Part shown: positions 55,332 to 63,933 of the stretch, one piece after another
How positions within the stretch are numbered: position 1 is the stretch's first letter
Layout of the letters: every line of letters begins with the position of its first letter
Source of the DNA: Casp-actino8 sp964614655
Lineage (GTDB): Bacteria; Actinomycetota; Acidimicrobiia; Acidimicrobiales; Ilumatobacteraceae
Length of the DNA stretch: 64,000 nucleotides
Assembly: GCA_964614655.1 (NCBI GenBank)
Contig: CAZTPF010000008.1
Coordinates: 1 to 64,000 of the forward strand
Reading direction: 5' to 3'
Notes under the pieces: generated by a model
The model's database searches: none
Seen by the model: the letters and a program-made list of their open reading frames with translations, nothing else
Told to the model about the DNA's origin: nothing
Position numbers and translations under genes: made by a program

Positions 55332-57081
55332 ATCGACCGAGAGCGGTTTCGTCGACGCCGTCGTCGAACTTCTCGCCCGCAACGCCGAGGCTGGCACTCG
55401 TCACGACACCGGCGACATCGCGTCGCGCCAGTCGGATCTGGTCCGAGGCGACGGCCCGGTGGTGTCGCTTGCCCGAGCGATCGGTTGTGCCGACGACGAG
55501 ATCGCCACTCTGGTCATCCTCGTGCACGTCGAGCGTTCGCTCGAACGACAGCGGATTCTCGCCGGACCCGACGGTGACGGCTCGATCCGACTCGGTCTGC
55601 TCGACCAGCTATCGCACGACTCGTTCCGTGGTGCAGCGACCGTCGGACCCGATTCGCGCCTGCGTCGCGCTCGACTGGTGGCCGTGTCGCCGAACGGACC
55701 GTTCGCGTCGCGTCCGGTCAGAGTCGACTCGACGGTTCTCTGGGGACTCTCCGGAGACTCGCGTCCCGACCCGAACCTGCCGTTCGGCTCGCGACTGATC
55801 TCGCGGGGTGACGATCGCGGCGTCGACCGCGGTGAGCACACCTCTCTCCTCGTCGTCGGCGACGATCCCACTCGACGACGAACCCTGCTCCTGAACGAAC
55901 TCGCCGGCAACTCGGTACTCGTCGTCCGCGATCCGACCGAGGTCGCCCACTGGGACGCCGCCGTTCGCGAGGCCTCCCTCAGCGGATCGTCACTTCTCGT
56001 CGAATTGAGTGGATCGCTCACTGCGCTCGGGAGTTCGGTTCTCGAAGACGCCAATCATCTCGTGATCGGCGTGTCGACAGCAGCCGGTATCGATCCCGAA
56101 CTGTTGCCCCGACGAGCCTGGAAGGAGATGACGGCCCCAACGAGTCCGGCCACCGCCGACGAAGTCGGTGCCGTTCTCGGCCGCGAATCCCCGCATCCGC
56201 TCACGGCCGACCAGCTGCGGAGGGTTCACAGCACCTTGCCGTTGGTGGAGGGCGACCTGTCACGAGCGGTCCGACGACTCGCCGACCATCGCCTCTTCGA
56301 ACTGGGCAATCGCACGGCACCCTCGCGCACCTGGGACGATCTCGTCGTCGAACCCGAGTGCTCCGACGAGCTTCGCCATCTCGCAAACCGCTACCGACAG
56401 GCGAGCCGGGTCCGGGAACTGCCCGGTGTGGGTCGTCACGTCCCCCCTGGACTGCTCGCCGTGTTCGCCGGCCCGTCGGGAACCGGCAAGACGTTGGCCG
56501 CCGAGGTGATCGCCGGCGATCTCGGGCTCGAGCTCGTGAAGATCGATCTCTCGACGGTGGTGTCGAAGTACATCGGCGAGACCGAGAAGAACTTGGAGGA
56601 GGTCTTCGATGCCGCGAGTGTCGGTGGCGCTCTCGTTCTCTTCGACGAGGGCGACGCCATTTTCGGCAAGCGGAGCGAGACGACCGACGCGCGCGATCGA
56701 TACGCCAACATCGAAGTGGCGTATCTCCTGCAACGTGTCGAGACCTTCGAAGGTTTCGTCATCATCAGCACGAACCTGGCCGCCAACGTCGATCAAGCCT
56801 TCCAACGTCGCATCCAAGGGATGGTCGAGTTCATGCCACCCGATCGCGACCTCCGGTTGAAGTTGTGGCGACTTCATCTACCGCTGTCGCTGTGCGAGGG
56901 CGTCGACCACGACGAGCTGGCCGGAATCAACATGGCCGGCGGCAGCATCCGCAACGTGGCGGTGGCTGCGGCGTTCCTCGCCGCGTCCGACGAGCGGCCG
57001 ATCGAGCGCCATCACCTCCGAATCGCACTCGGTCGCGAGATGCGCAAACTGGGGCGCCTCGCCGAGGGACTCCTCCCATGA
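55306..57081 (+). CDS. AAA+ ATPase of the DUF4157 operon (eCIS-type)
   Basis: About 591 aa. Residues 1-330 comprise a helical head and a degenerate nucleotide-fold region (LLVVGDDPTRRRTLLLNELA). Residues 350-590 are a classical AAA+ module: Walker A GPSGTGKT (389-396), Walker B ALVLFDEGD (442-450), sensor IISTNLAANVDQAFQRRI with Arg finger, and sensor 2 GGSIRNVAVAAAFL. AAA+ ATPases with this domain order are regular members of extracellular contractile injection loci. Start ATG 55306 lies inside the previous gene; no better start is visible. Confidence 0.85.
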   Translation: MRFSRSSAESTESGFVDAVVELLARNAEAGTRHDTGDIASRQSDLVRGDGPVVSLARAIGCADDEIATLVILVHVERSLERQRILAGPDGDGSIRLGLLDQLSHDSFRGAATVGPDSRLRRARLVAVSPNGPFASRPVRVDSTVLWGLSGDSRPDPNLPFGSRLISRGDDRGVDRGEHTSLLVVGDDPTRRRTLLLNELAGNSVLVVRDPTEVAHWDAAVREASLSGSSLLVELSGSLTALGSSVLEDANHLVIGVSTAAGIDPELLPRRAWKEMTAPTSPATADEVGAVLGRESPHPLTADQLRRVHSTLPLVEGDLSRAVRRLADHRLFELGNRTAPSRTWDDLVVEPECSDELRHLANRYRQASRVRELPGVGRHVPPGLLAVFAGPSGTGKTLAAEVIAGDLGLELVKIDLSTVVSKYIGETEKNLEEVFDAASVGGALVLFDEGDAIFGKRSETTDARDRYANIEVAYLLQRVETFEGFVIISTNLAANVDQAFQRRIQGMVEFMPPDRDLRLKLWRLHLPLSLCEGVDHDELAGINMAGGSIRNVAVAAAFLAASDERPIERHHLRIALGREMRKLGRLAEGLLP

Positions 57082-57824
57082 GTCGGCGGATCGCCGTCGG
57101 TCCGTATCAGTTCACCGAACGAGACGCTCGCAAGACACTCCTCAACGCCTCGACGATTCTCGACATGATGAACGGCGAGCGAGTCGGCGGAGCAATCGAT
57201 CACCTGCGGTCCCGAGTCGACGATCTGCTCGCCGACGTCGATCCGCTGTCGGTTCCACGCGACGTTCTCGAACCGCTTCTGGCATCGGTGTGGTCGACTC
57301 TCGCCGCCGCGCCGGCGACACTTCGCGCCGTCGGCGCCACACCGTCACGTGCGGTCGGCCGTGTTCACCGCATCCACACGAGCGGCGGCGGAGTTCCGAA
57401 GTTGCCGATCGACGAGGTGTACGTCGACTGGGACGGTCCGGACGGCGACGTGCAGTCCGCTCGTGAGCACCACGGTCGCCCGTTCCAGGCCCTCTGCCTC
57501 TGGTCGGCCGAGGTGATCCAGAGCCTGATCGACGAGGGCCATCCGATCTTCCCGGGTGCCGCCGGCGAGAACGTGACGATCTCGGGCATCCCGTGGGAGA
57601 ACGTCGTACCGGGAGTACGCCTTCGTCTCGACGAGGTGGAGTGCGAGGTGTGGGCCTACGCCGTTCCGTGCAAGAAGAACGCCCAGTGGATGAGTGACGG
57701 CGACTTCTCGCGACTGCACCACGACCGCACTGCCGAAACGGGTGTGGCGACCAGTCGGGTGTACGCCACGGTCACGAAACGCGGCACGATCCGAACGGGG
57801 GCCGAGGTCGTTCTCGAACCGTGA
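57078..57824 (+). CDS. MOSC-domain protein with N-terminal extension
   Basis: 248 aa. Residues 1-88 form a helical extension of no known family. The MOSC domain (about 92-246) begins VGRVHRIHTSGGGVPKLPIDEVYVD and contains HHGRPFQALCLWSAEVI, GAAGENVTISGIPWENVVPGVRLRL and the conserved Cys in AVPCKKNAQW, where MOSC proteins bind molybdenum cofactor or transfer sulfur. ATGA overlap with the ATPase, so it is co-translated, an unexpected partner for this operon. It ends inside a hairpin shared with the convergent SDR. Confidence 0.85.
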   Translation: MSRRIAVGPYQFTERDARKTLLNASTILDMMNGERVGGAIDHLRSRVDDLLADVDPLSVPRDVLEPLLASVWSTLAAAPATLRAVGATPSRAVGRVHRIHTSGGGVPKLPIDEVYVDWDGPDGDVQSAREHHGRPFQALCLWSAEVIQSLIDEGHPIFPGAAGENVTISGIPWENVVPGVRLRLDEVECEVWAYAVPCKKNAQWMSDGDFSRLHHDRTAETGVATSRVYATVTKRGTIRTGAEVVLEP

Positions 57825-57846
57825 TTCACCGTCACCGGTGAATCAC
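57821..57846. terminator. Perfect 11-bp hairpin containing the stop codons of two convergent genes
   Basis: GTGATTCACCG-N4-CGGTGAATCAC. The left arm holds the MOSC stop TGA (57822-57824) and the right arm the complement of the SDR stop (57843-57845). No T-tract follows on either strand. Confidence 0.6.
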
Positions 57847-58733
57847 ATCGGGGGTCCGCCCCACGCCGGCACACCAGCCGGAACGTCACCGAACAGTTCG
57901 GCCTTGGCGGCGGCAAGCGACTCGACCGTCCATTGGCGGCCACCGGCGGAGATCGAATGCGAAATCTCGGTCGGACGGATCCGGTGCACTTGATCGCCCA
58001 GCACGATGAACGTCTGACCGCTCACGTCGGAGGCCTCGTCGCTGGCGAGGAACGCCACCATCGGGCTGATGTTGGCTGGGTCGTACTTGTCGAAACCGGA
58101 TTCGGGCTTGGCGAACTTCGGGTTCACCTCGGTCATCGGAGTGCGTGCACGCGGAGCGATGCAGTTGACCGTGACGTTGTAACGGCCCAGTTCACGGGCG
58201 AGGACCAGGGTCATCGTGATGATGCCACCCTTCGCCGACCCGTAGTTGCCCTGACCTGGTCCGCCGAAGAGTCCGCTCTCGCTCGTCGTGTTGATGATGC
58301 GACGCTGGGGCAGCACGCCGTTCTCGCCGAGAGCCTTGGCGGCGTTGCGCCAATGCACGGCGGCGAAGTGAGCCGGTGCGAAGTGACCTTTCAGATGGAC
58401 GTCGACTACACCGTCGAACTGGGCCTCTTCCATCGAGAAGCTCATGGCGTCGCGGATGAATCCGGCGTTGTTCACCAGGACGTGCAGATCACCGAAGGTC
58501 GAGACCGCGGTGGCCACGAGTTCTTCGGCCGTCGACCAGTCACTCACGCTTCCTCGATGGGCCACGGCGCGACCACCGTCGGCAGTGATCGCCGCCACGA
58601 CGTCGTCGACGGCCGGTGACAGATCGTTGACGACGACGCTTGCGCCTTCTCGCGCGAGCAGCTCGGCGTGACACCGACCGACCCCCTGGGCCGCGCCCGT
58701 CACGATCGCCACTTTCCCGGTCAATGCACCCAT
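57843..58733 (-). CDS. Short-chain dehydrogenase/reductase (17-beta-HSD4-like)
   Basis: About 296 aa. TGAAQGVGRCHA (about 12-23), NDLSPAVDD, NNAGFIRD and catalytic YGSAK. DPANISPMVAFLASDEASDVSGQTFIV parallels DPANVSP in the SDR at 20489, so they are paralogues. It probably oxidises a 3-hydroxyacyl-CoA. ATG 58733 with AGGGGG 5 nt upstream. A TTTCTGAT-N5-GTCAGAAA palindrome lies in the divergent intergenic region. Confidence 0.9.
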   Translation of the reverse strand: MGALTGKVAIVTGAAQGVGRCHAELLAREGASVVVNDLSPAVDDVVAAITADGGRAVAHRGSVSDWSTAEELVATAVSTFGDLHVLVNNAGFIRDAMSFSMEEAQFDGVVDVHLKGHFAPAHFAAVHWRNAAKALGENGVLPQRRIINTTSESGLFGGPGQGNYGSAKGGIITMTLVLARELGRYNVTVNCIAPRARTPMTEVNPKFAKPESGFDKYDPANISPMVAFLASDEASDVSGQTFIVLGDQVHRIRPTEISHSISAGGRQWTVESLAAAKAELFGDVPAGVPAWGGPPM

Positions 58734-58759
58734 GTCGGCCCCCTGAGGCTCGTTTTTCG

Positions 58760-58780
58760 TTTCTGATACCGTGTCAGAAA
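58760..58780. promoter_or_regulatory. Putative TetR-type operator 4 between divergent SDR genes
   Basis: TTTCTGAT-N5-GTCAGAAA; the core TCTGA(C/T)-N5-GTCAGA matches sites 1-3 while the outer bases differ (TT/AA instead of AA/TT). It could be read by the same regulator or a paralogue. Confidence 0.55.
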
Positions 58781-58830
58781 CTAGTCGTCCACATGTGAAC
58801 GACCGGCGTTCGAGGGGGTGACGGGCCGAG

Positions 58831-59682
58831 ATGGGTCGGGCCGAGATGAATGGCGTCACGTCGGCACCCGTCGCACTGGTGACCGGCGCATCCCGCGGGA
58901 TCGGCCGTGGCATCGCGCTCGCCCTCGCCCGACTCGGGCACACGGTCGTGATCACCGGCCGTACCGTGCATGAAGGCGACGCCACCAACCCGGCCACCGG
59001 CCACCGGCTTCCGGGCAGTCTGACCACCACGGCCCACGAGATCGAAGAACTCGGAGCACGGTGCGTGCCGATCGAGCACGACATTCTGCGGCTCGATACC
59101 GCTGAGTCGCTCGTCGATCGGGTGGTCGACGAATGTGGACGTCTCGACGTCCTCGTGAACAACGCCGTCTACGTCGGTCCGGGCAACGACTGCATTTTCA
59201 CCGACAACGATCCGGTCGACATCGAGCGTCGCGTCGCCGGCAACCTCACCGCTCCTCTTCTCCTCACCCACGCCTTTCTTCGACACGCTCTCTCTCGGGA
59301 TCCTCATCCGCGACTCGGAGCGCGCGCCTGGCTCGTCGACGTGACGAGCGATGCCGGACGTCGCACTCCCGATCGGCTGGCCGGCCATGGCGGATGGTCG
59401 CTCGTGTACGCAGCCACCAAGGGCGGTTTCCACCGCATCGCCGACATGGTCGCCCACGAATACGGCCACCTCGGTGTCCGAGCGGTGAACGTGAACCCGG
59501 GGTTGGTGGCCACCGAACGAGTCCTCGACAGCGGGGCGTCCCTCGCCTGGATCGCCGAAAAGGGCGCCACCCCCGAAGCGGTCGGAGAGGCGATCGTTCG
59601 TATCGCCCGCGACCCGGTGGTACGCAACGGCGCCTACGTTCACGCCCAGGAGTATTCACTCGACGACATGGAGACGACATGA
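58831..59682 (+). CDS. Short-chain dehydrogenase/reductase
   Basis: 283 aa. TGASRGIGRGIALALARLG cofactor loop, NNAVYVGPG, catalytic Ser in VTSDAG and YAATK. An insertion, TVHEGDATNPATGHRLPGSL (about residues 43-62), follows the second strand. First gene of a three-gene operon SDR / amidohydrolase / acyl-CoA synthetase. GAGGGGG lies 12 nt before the ATG; ATG 58846 is an alternative start. Substrate unknown. Confidence 0.87.
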   Translation: MGRAEMNGVTSAPVALVTGASRGIGRGIALALARLGHTVVITGRTVHEGDATNPATGHRLPGSLTTTAHEIEELGARCVPIEHDILRLDTAESLVDRVVDECGRLDVLVNNAVYVGPGNDCIFTDNDPVDIERRVAGNLTAPLLLTHAFLRHALSRDPHPRLGARAWLVDVTSDAGRRTPDRLAGHGGWSLVYAATKGGFHRIADMVAHEYGHLGVRAVNVNPGLVATERVLDSGASLAWIAEKGATPEAVGEAIVRIARDPVVRNGAYVHAQEYSLDDMETT

Positions 59683-60896
59683 GCCAGACCTACGCGATCG
59701 GACCGACCAACACCGAGATGCTCCTTCCCGAGCCCGCACGGTCTCCCGTCCACTACACCCTCATCTCGGTCGACGATCATCTGGTGGAACCACCCGACAT
59801 GTTCGACGGACGGCTGCCAGCCGATCTGCAGTCCGGCGCACCACGGCTCGTCGAGAACGAGCGCGGTCATCAGGTCTGGACCTTCGACGGCCAGATCTTC
59901 AGTCAGGTCGGCATGAACGCCGTGGCCGGACGCCGTCCCGAGTTCCGGTCCCTCGAACCGGCCCGTTTCGAAGACATGCGACGCGGTTGCTTCGACGTCC
60001 ACGCCCGAGTGTCCGACATGGACCTCATCGGCTGCTGGGCCTCACTCAACTTTCCCTCGCAGGTCGCCGGATTCGCCGGCCGAATCTTCAGCGGCTGTTC
60101 CGATCCCGAACTCGGCCACGCCGTGATGCGCGCCTGGAACGATTGGTTGTACGAAGAATGGTGGCAGCCGTACCCCGATCGCTTCATCCCGTGTGGAATC
60201 ACCTGGCTCGCACCCGGCCCCGACGGCTCGGCTCGTCTCGGCGCCGACGAGATCCGACGCAATGCCGAACGAGGCTTCCGAGCCGTCACACTGCCCGAGC
60301 GACCGCACAACATCGGGCTCGAGAGCTTGTTCAGCGGATGGTGGGATCCGATCATCGAAGCGTGCGTCGAAACCGACACCGTGATCGCACTCCACGTCGG
60401 TTCGTCGGGAATGTACGCCATGCCGCCGGCTGCTCCCGCTCTTCAACTGGGCGCGACGCTGTTCGGCCAGTTGTCGCTCACCGCTTGTGCCGAGTGGCTC
60501 TGGAGCGGATACGCCTATCGCTTCCCCGATCTCAAGATCGCCATGAGCGAAGGCGGCATCGGCTGGGTTCCGATGCTTCTCGATCGACTCGAGAACGTGG
60601 TCGATCGCAGCGGTTACGGAGCCGGCTGGGATCTGCGTCCGGCCGAGGTGTTGCGCCGAAACTTCTGGTACTGCACGATCGACGACCCGTCGACGATCGA
60701 CCTCTACGAAGTGATCGGCGAAGATCACATCATGGTCGAGGTCGACTACCCGCACGGTGACAGCACGTGGCCCGACACGCAGACGGTGTTGAAAGACGCC
60801 TGGGGCCACCTCCCCGATCACGTCCTGCGCAAGCTCTGTTGCGAGAACGCGGCCTCTTTGTTCCGCCATCCCCTCCCCGAACGCATCGTCCCGTGA
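59679..60896 (+). CDS. Amidohydrolase-2 family hydrolase, paralogue of the one at 15707
   Basis: About 405 aa. SVDDHLVEP (D-x-H metal motif), FRAVTLPERPHNIGL, IALHVGSSG and the C-terminal VEVDYPHGDSTWPDT, which matches ECDYPHSDSTWPH of the paralogue. It probably acts on a cyclic or CoA-bound intermediate. ATGA overlap with the preceding SDR and GTGA overlap with the following synthetase. Confidence 0.85.
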   Translation: MSQTYAIGPTNTEMLLPEPARSPVHYTLISVDDHLVEPPDMFDGRLPADLQSGAPRLVENERGHQVWTFDGQIFSQVGMNAVAGRRPEFRSLEPARFEDMRRGCFDVHARVSDMDLIGCWASLNFPSQVAGFAGRIFSGCSDPELGHAVMRAWNDWLYEEWWQPYPDRFIPCGITWLAPGPDGSARLGADEIRRNAERGFRAVTLPERPHNIGLESLFSGWWDPIIEACVETDTVIALHVGSSGMYAMPPAAPALQLGATLFGQLSLTACAEWLWSGYAYRFPDLKIAMSEGGIGWVPMLLDRLENVVDRSGYGAGWDLRPAEVLRRNFWYCTIDDPSTIDLYEVIGEDHIMVEVDYPHGDSTWPDTQTVLKDAWGHLPDHVLRKLCCENAASLFRHPLPERIVP

Positions 60897-62554
60897 GCAC
60901 GGTCGGCGACCTCCTCCGGGCGCGCGTCGGTGACACGGCGATCGGCTACCGCTTCGAAGGTCGATCCTGGACGTGGGACGAGGTCGTCAGCGAGTCCTCG
61001 GCACGAGCGGCTGTTCTTGCCGAAACCCTCGATCCGTCACGCCCTCCGCATGTCGGGGTACTTCTCGAGAACGTCCCCGACTATCTCTTCTGGATCGGTG
61101 GCGCGGCACTGGTCGGTGCCTGCATCGTCGGCGTGAACCCCACCCGTCGCGGTGCCGAACTGGCTCGCGACGTCCAGCACACGGACTGCCAGATGATCGT
61201 CACCGATCGCACCGGGATCGATCTCTTCGACGGACTCGAACTGGGTGTACCGACCGACGCGATTCTCGACATCGACACCGACGACGTTCGTCGTCGCGTC
61301 GATCGCCATCTCGCATCGCCGCTCCCCGCATCCGAACCCGACGGATCGCTCCCCCTCTTCCTGCTGTTCACGTCGGGATCGACCAGTGCTCCGAAAGCCG
61401 TGGTGTGCACCAACGAGCGCATGGCCGAGACGGCGGTTCGCGCCGGCCAGATCTACGGGGTCACGCGCGACGAAGTCTGCTACTGCCCGATGCCGCTCTT
61501 CCACGGCAACGCTCTCTTCGCGTGCTGGGGTCCGGCCCTCGCCGTCGGCGCCCAGGTGGTCTTGCGACGAAAATTCTCGGCCAGTCGCTTCCTCGCCGAC
61601 GTGCGCGAATTCGACTGCACCTATTTCACCTACGTCGGTCGCACCATCGCCTACGTGCTCGGCCAGCCACCCACCCCTCACGATCGCGATCATCGACTGC
61701 GCATGGGTTTCGGAACCGAGGCGAGCGCTCTCGATCGCGAGAGATTCCTCGAGAGATTCGGCTGTCCGCTCGTCGAGGGCTACGGATCGAGTGAGGCCGT
61801 GGTGGCGATCCTGCGCACACCCGACACACCGGCCAACGCGCTCGGCCGCGAGCGACCCGACATGGCCGGCCAGATTCTGGTGGTCGATCCCGACACCCTC
61901 GACGAATGCCCACCGGTGGTGTTCGACGCGCACGGCGGAATCACGAACCCCGAGTGCATCGGCGAACTCGTCCGGATCGGTGGCGGCACTTCGTTCGAGG
62001 GTTACTACAACAACACCGATGCCACGAACGACCGAGTGCGCAACGGCTGGTACTGGACGGGAGACCTGGCCTTCCGCGACGCCGAAGGCTTCTTCTACTT
62101 CGGAGGCCGAAGCGCCGACTGGCTGCGCGTCGACAGCGAAAACTTCGCCGGCGCGCCGGTCGAGAACATTCTGGCCCGCTTCCCGGGTGTCGTGATGTGC
62201 GCGGTGTATCCGGTTCCCGATCCGGTGACGGGCGACATGGTGATGACGGCGATCGAGATGGCCGAAGGCCATTCGTTCGATCCCGATGCCTTCGATCGAT
62301 TTCTCGCCGAGCAACGCGACCTCGGTACGAAGTGGAGCCCGCAGCTGGTGCGCATCTCGTCCGGGATCCCCCTCACGGCCAACAACAAGGTGCACAAGCC
62401 GCCGTTGCGTGCCGACCGTTGGCGCACCGACGAGACGATCTACTGGCGACCGTCGCGTGGTGACGCGCTTCGACCCATGTCGAATTCCGACAAGGACGCT
62501 CTCGAGCAGCAGTTCCACGACAACGGTCGGGCGCACGTGCTGTCGGGTCTCTAG
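60893..62554 (+). CDS. Acyl-CoA synthetase (AMP-forming)
   Basis: About 553 aa ANL enzyme from GTG 60893. P-loop LFTSGSTSAPKAVVCTNER (about residues 156-174), EGYGSSEA, WYWTGDLAFRD, and the C-terminal Lys region ISSGIPLTANNKVHKPPLR. The closest group is the FadD17/FadD19-like steroid or fatty-acid ligases, by general layout only. Its last 4 nt overlap the convergent SnoaL-like gene. GTGA coupling to the amidohydrolase. Confidence 0.9.
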   Translation: MSTVGDLLRARVGDTAIGYRFEGRSWTWDEVVSESSARAAVLAETLDPSRPPHVGVLLENVPDYLFWIGGAALVGACIVGVNPTRRGAELARDVQHTDCQMIVTDRTGIDLFDGLELGVPTDAILDIDTDDVRRRVDRHLASPLPASEPDGSLPLFLLFTSGSTSAPKAVVCTNERMAETAVRAGQIYGVTRDEVCYCPMPLFHGNALFACWGPALAVGAQVVLRRKFSASRFLADVREFDCTYFTYVGRTIAYVLGQPPTPHDRDHRLRMGFGTEASALDRERFLERFGCPLVEGYGSSEAVVAILRTPDTPANALGRERPDMAGQILVVDPDTLDECPPVVFDAHGGITNPECIGELVRIGGGTSFEGYYNNTDATNDRVRNGWYWTGDLAFRDAEGFFYFGGRSADWLRVDSENFAGAPVENILARFPGVVMCAVYPVPDPVTGDMVMTAIEMAEGHSFDPDAFDRFLAEQRDLGTKWSPQLVRISSGIPLTANNKVHKPPLRADRWRTDETIYWRPSRGDALRPMSNSDKDALEQQFHDNGRAHVLSGL

Positions 62555-63075
62555 AGCGACGCCGTCCAGTTCTGCCACGACTCCAGGCACTCGGGAAGTT
62601 CTCCCTTGCCGGTCTGACTGGCCGGCCAGTTGGCATCGGGAAGTCCGACCGGAGGGTTCGGCATGTCGTGCCCGTACCACAGCAGATGTCGTCTCTTCAC
62701 GAAACCCCAGACACCATCGACCCGTCGATACGTGTCGTGGTACTGGATCTGATGGATGATCCAGTTGCCGAGCGAATCCTCGATCTCGCCGCGACACGAC
62801 ACGATGCCGGTCGCGTCGTCGGGATCGATCACGTCGATGAGGTGATTGGACACTTGGAGAATCACCCGTCCGAGTGTGCGGAACTGTCCGTCGAACGAGG
62901 CCTTCAACGCCTCGCGACCGGAAGTCTCACGAGTCACGCGGATGTCGGGAACGAAGAGTTCGACCAGCGGATCGAGATCGCGCGCTCCGTAGTGGATGGC
63001 GTAGCGACTGGCCAGTTGTCGAATGTCCTCGCAGGCGACCAACCAGGCGATCGGATCGTCGTCGCGGAAGGCCAC
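62551..63075 (-). CDS. SnoaL-like/NTF2-fold protein
   Basis: 174 aa. The N-terminal helix DIRQLASRYAIHYGARDLDPLVELFVPDI is the SnoaL_4-type start; then the cone-shaped sheet GRVILQVSNHLIDVIDPDDATGIVSCRGEIED and WIIHQIQYHDTYRRVDGVWGFVKRRHLLWYG. Members are isomerases, dehydratases or ligand-binding proteins; a conserved Tyr/Asp/His set fits a scytalone-dehydratase-like role, unproven. Starts at GTG 63075, 3 nt after the upstream SDR, so it is in that operon. Confidence 0.82.
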   Translation of the reverse strand: MAFRDDDPIAWLVACEDIRQLASRYAIHYGARDLDPLVELFVPDIRVTRETSGREALKASFDGQFRTLGRVILQVSNHLIDVIDPDDATGIVSCRGEIEDSLGNWIIHQIQYHDTYRRVDGVWGFVKRRHLLWYGHDMPNPPVGLPDANWPASQTGKGELPECLESWQNWTASL

Positions 63076-63078
63076 GGG

Positions 63079-63864
63079 TCACCGACCTCCGGGTAGCGGA
63101 TGCGGATGGGCCGTGGGCTGCAACATGGCGTCGGTTCCACCGTCGACGAACAGCACCTGACCCACCACGTACGACGACTCGGGGGAAACGAGGAAGCCGA
63201 TCGCGTTGGCGATCTCTTCGGGCTTGCCCCATCGGCCACGCGGGATCGGAATGTGCTCGAGCGCCGACTTCATGTTCGGGTCGTCGAGCAGAGGACGAGT
63301 CATCGCCGTGTCGATCACACCGGGAGCCACGGCGTTGAGGCGGATCCCGTCCTTCATCCAGTCGGGCGCGTTCAGGCGCGTCCAGAAGGCAATGGCCAAC
63401 TTGCCGGCCGGATAGGCGAGGAAGGCCGCCGGATCGGCGTAGCGCTCGACCATGACCGACTCGTCGGAGTTCAGATAGGCCATCGCCTCGTCGACCGGCA
63501 GGCCGGGGGTCATCGTGGTCGAATTCGACGAGACCATCACGACCGCCGGATCGGTCCCTTTCGCCAAGGCCGGCCGAAGGCCGTTCACCACCGCCAGAGT
63601 TCCGTAGAAGTTGACCGACACGATGAGCCGATTCGGAGCCGGAGTGCTGAGACCGGCACACGGCACGAGGCCGTCGAGGACTCCACCGCAGGCCGACGAC
63701 ACCTCGGCGACGATGCGCTCTCGATCGGCTGGTTTCGACAGATCGCCGGTGACGTCGGCATCGTGCAGATCGACCCCGATGACCCGATGGCCGCGACTCT
63801 CGAGAAGCGACTTGGTCGCCGCGCCGATACCCGATGCCGTCCCCGTCACGCAGATGGTGCCCAT
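63079..63864 (-). CDS. Short-chain dehydrogenase/reductase (3-alpha-HSD/carbonyl reductase-like)
   Basis: 261 aa. The compact N-terminus MGTICVTGTASGIGAATKSLLESRGHRVIGVDLHDADV, the NAG motif replaced by PCAG, catalytic Ser in SSNST, and YPAGK for YxxxK, in a layout seen in 3-alpha-hydroxysteroid dehydrogenase/carbonyl reductases. First gene of a two-gene operon with the SnoaL-like gene. GAAGGGACG is the Shine-Dalgarno. A single GTCAGAT half-site lies about 55 nt upstream. Confidence 0.88.
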   Translation of the reverse strand: MGTICVTGTASGIGAATKSLLESRGHRVIGVDLHDADVTGDLSKPADRERIVAEVSSACGGVLDGLVPCAGLSTPAPNRLIVSVNFYGTLAVVNGLRPALAKGTDPAVVMVSSNSTTMTPGLPVDEAMAYLNSDESVMVERYADPAAFLAYPAGKLAIAFWTRLNAPDWMKDGIRLNAVAPGVIDTAMTRPLLDDPNMKSALEHIPIPRGRWGKPEEIANAIGFLVSPESSYVVGQVLFVDGGTDAMLQPTAHPHPLPGGR

Positions 63865-63933
63865 GACGTCGTCGTCCCTTCGTCGTACGCCTCTCGGTTG
63901 GAGGCCGGTTCACGTCAAGTGTGTCAGATCGCC

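Noticed and set aside
63919..63929. GTCAGAT half-site upstream of the last SDR gene as a further TetR operator
   Set aside because: The opposite arm at the right distance does not match; only a half-site is present.
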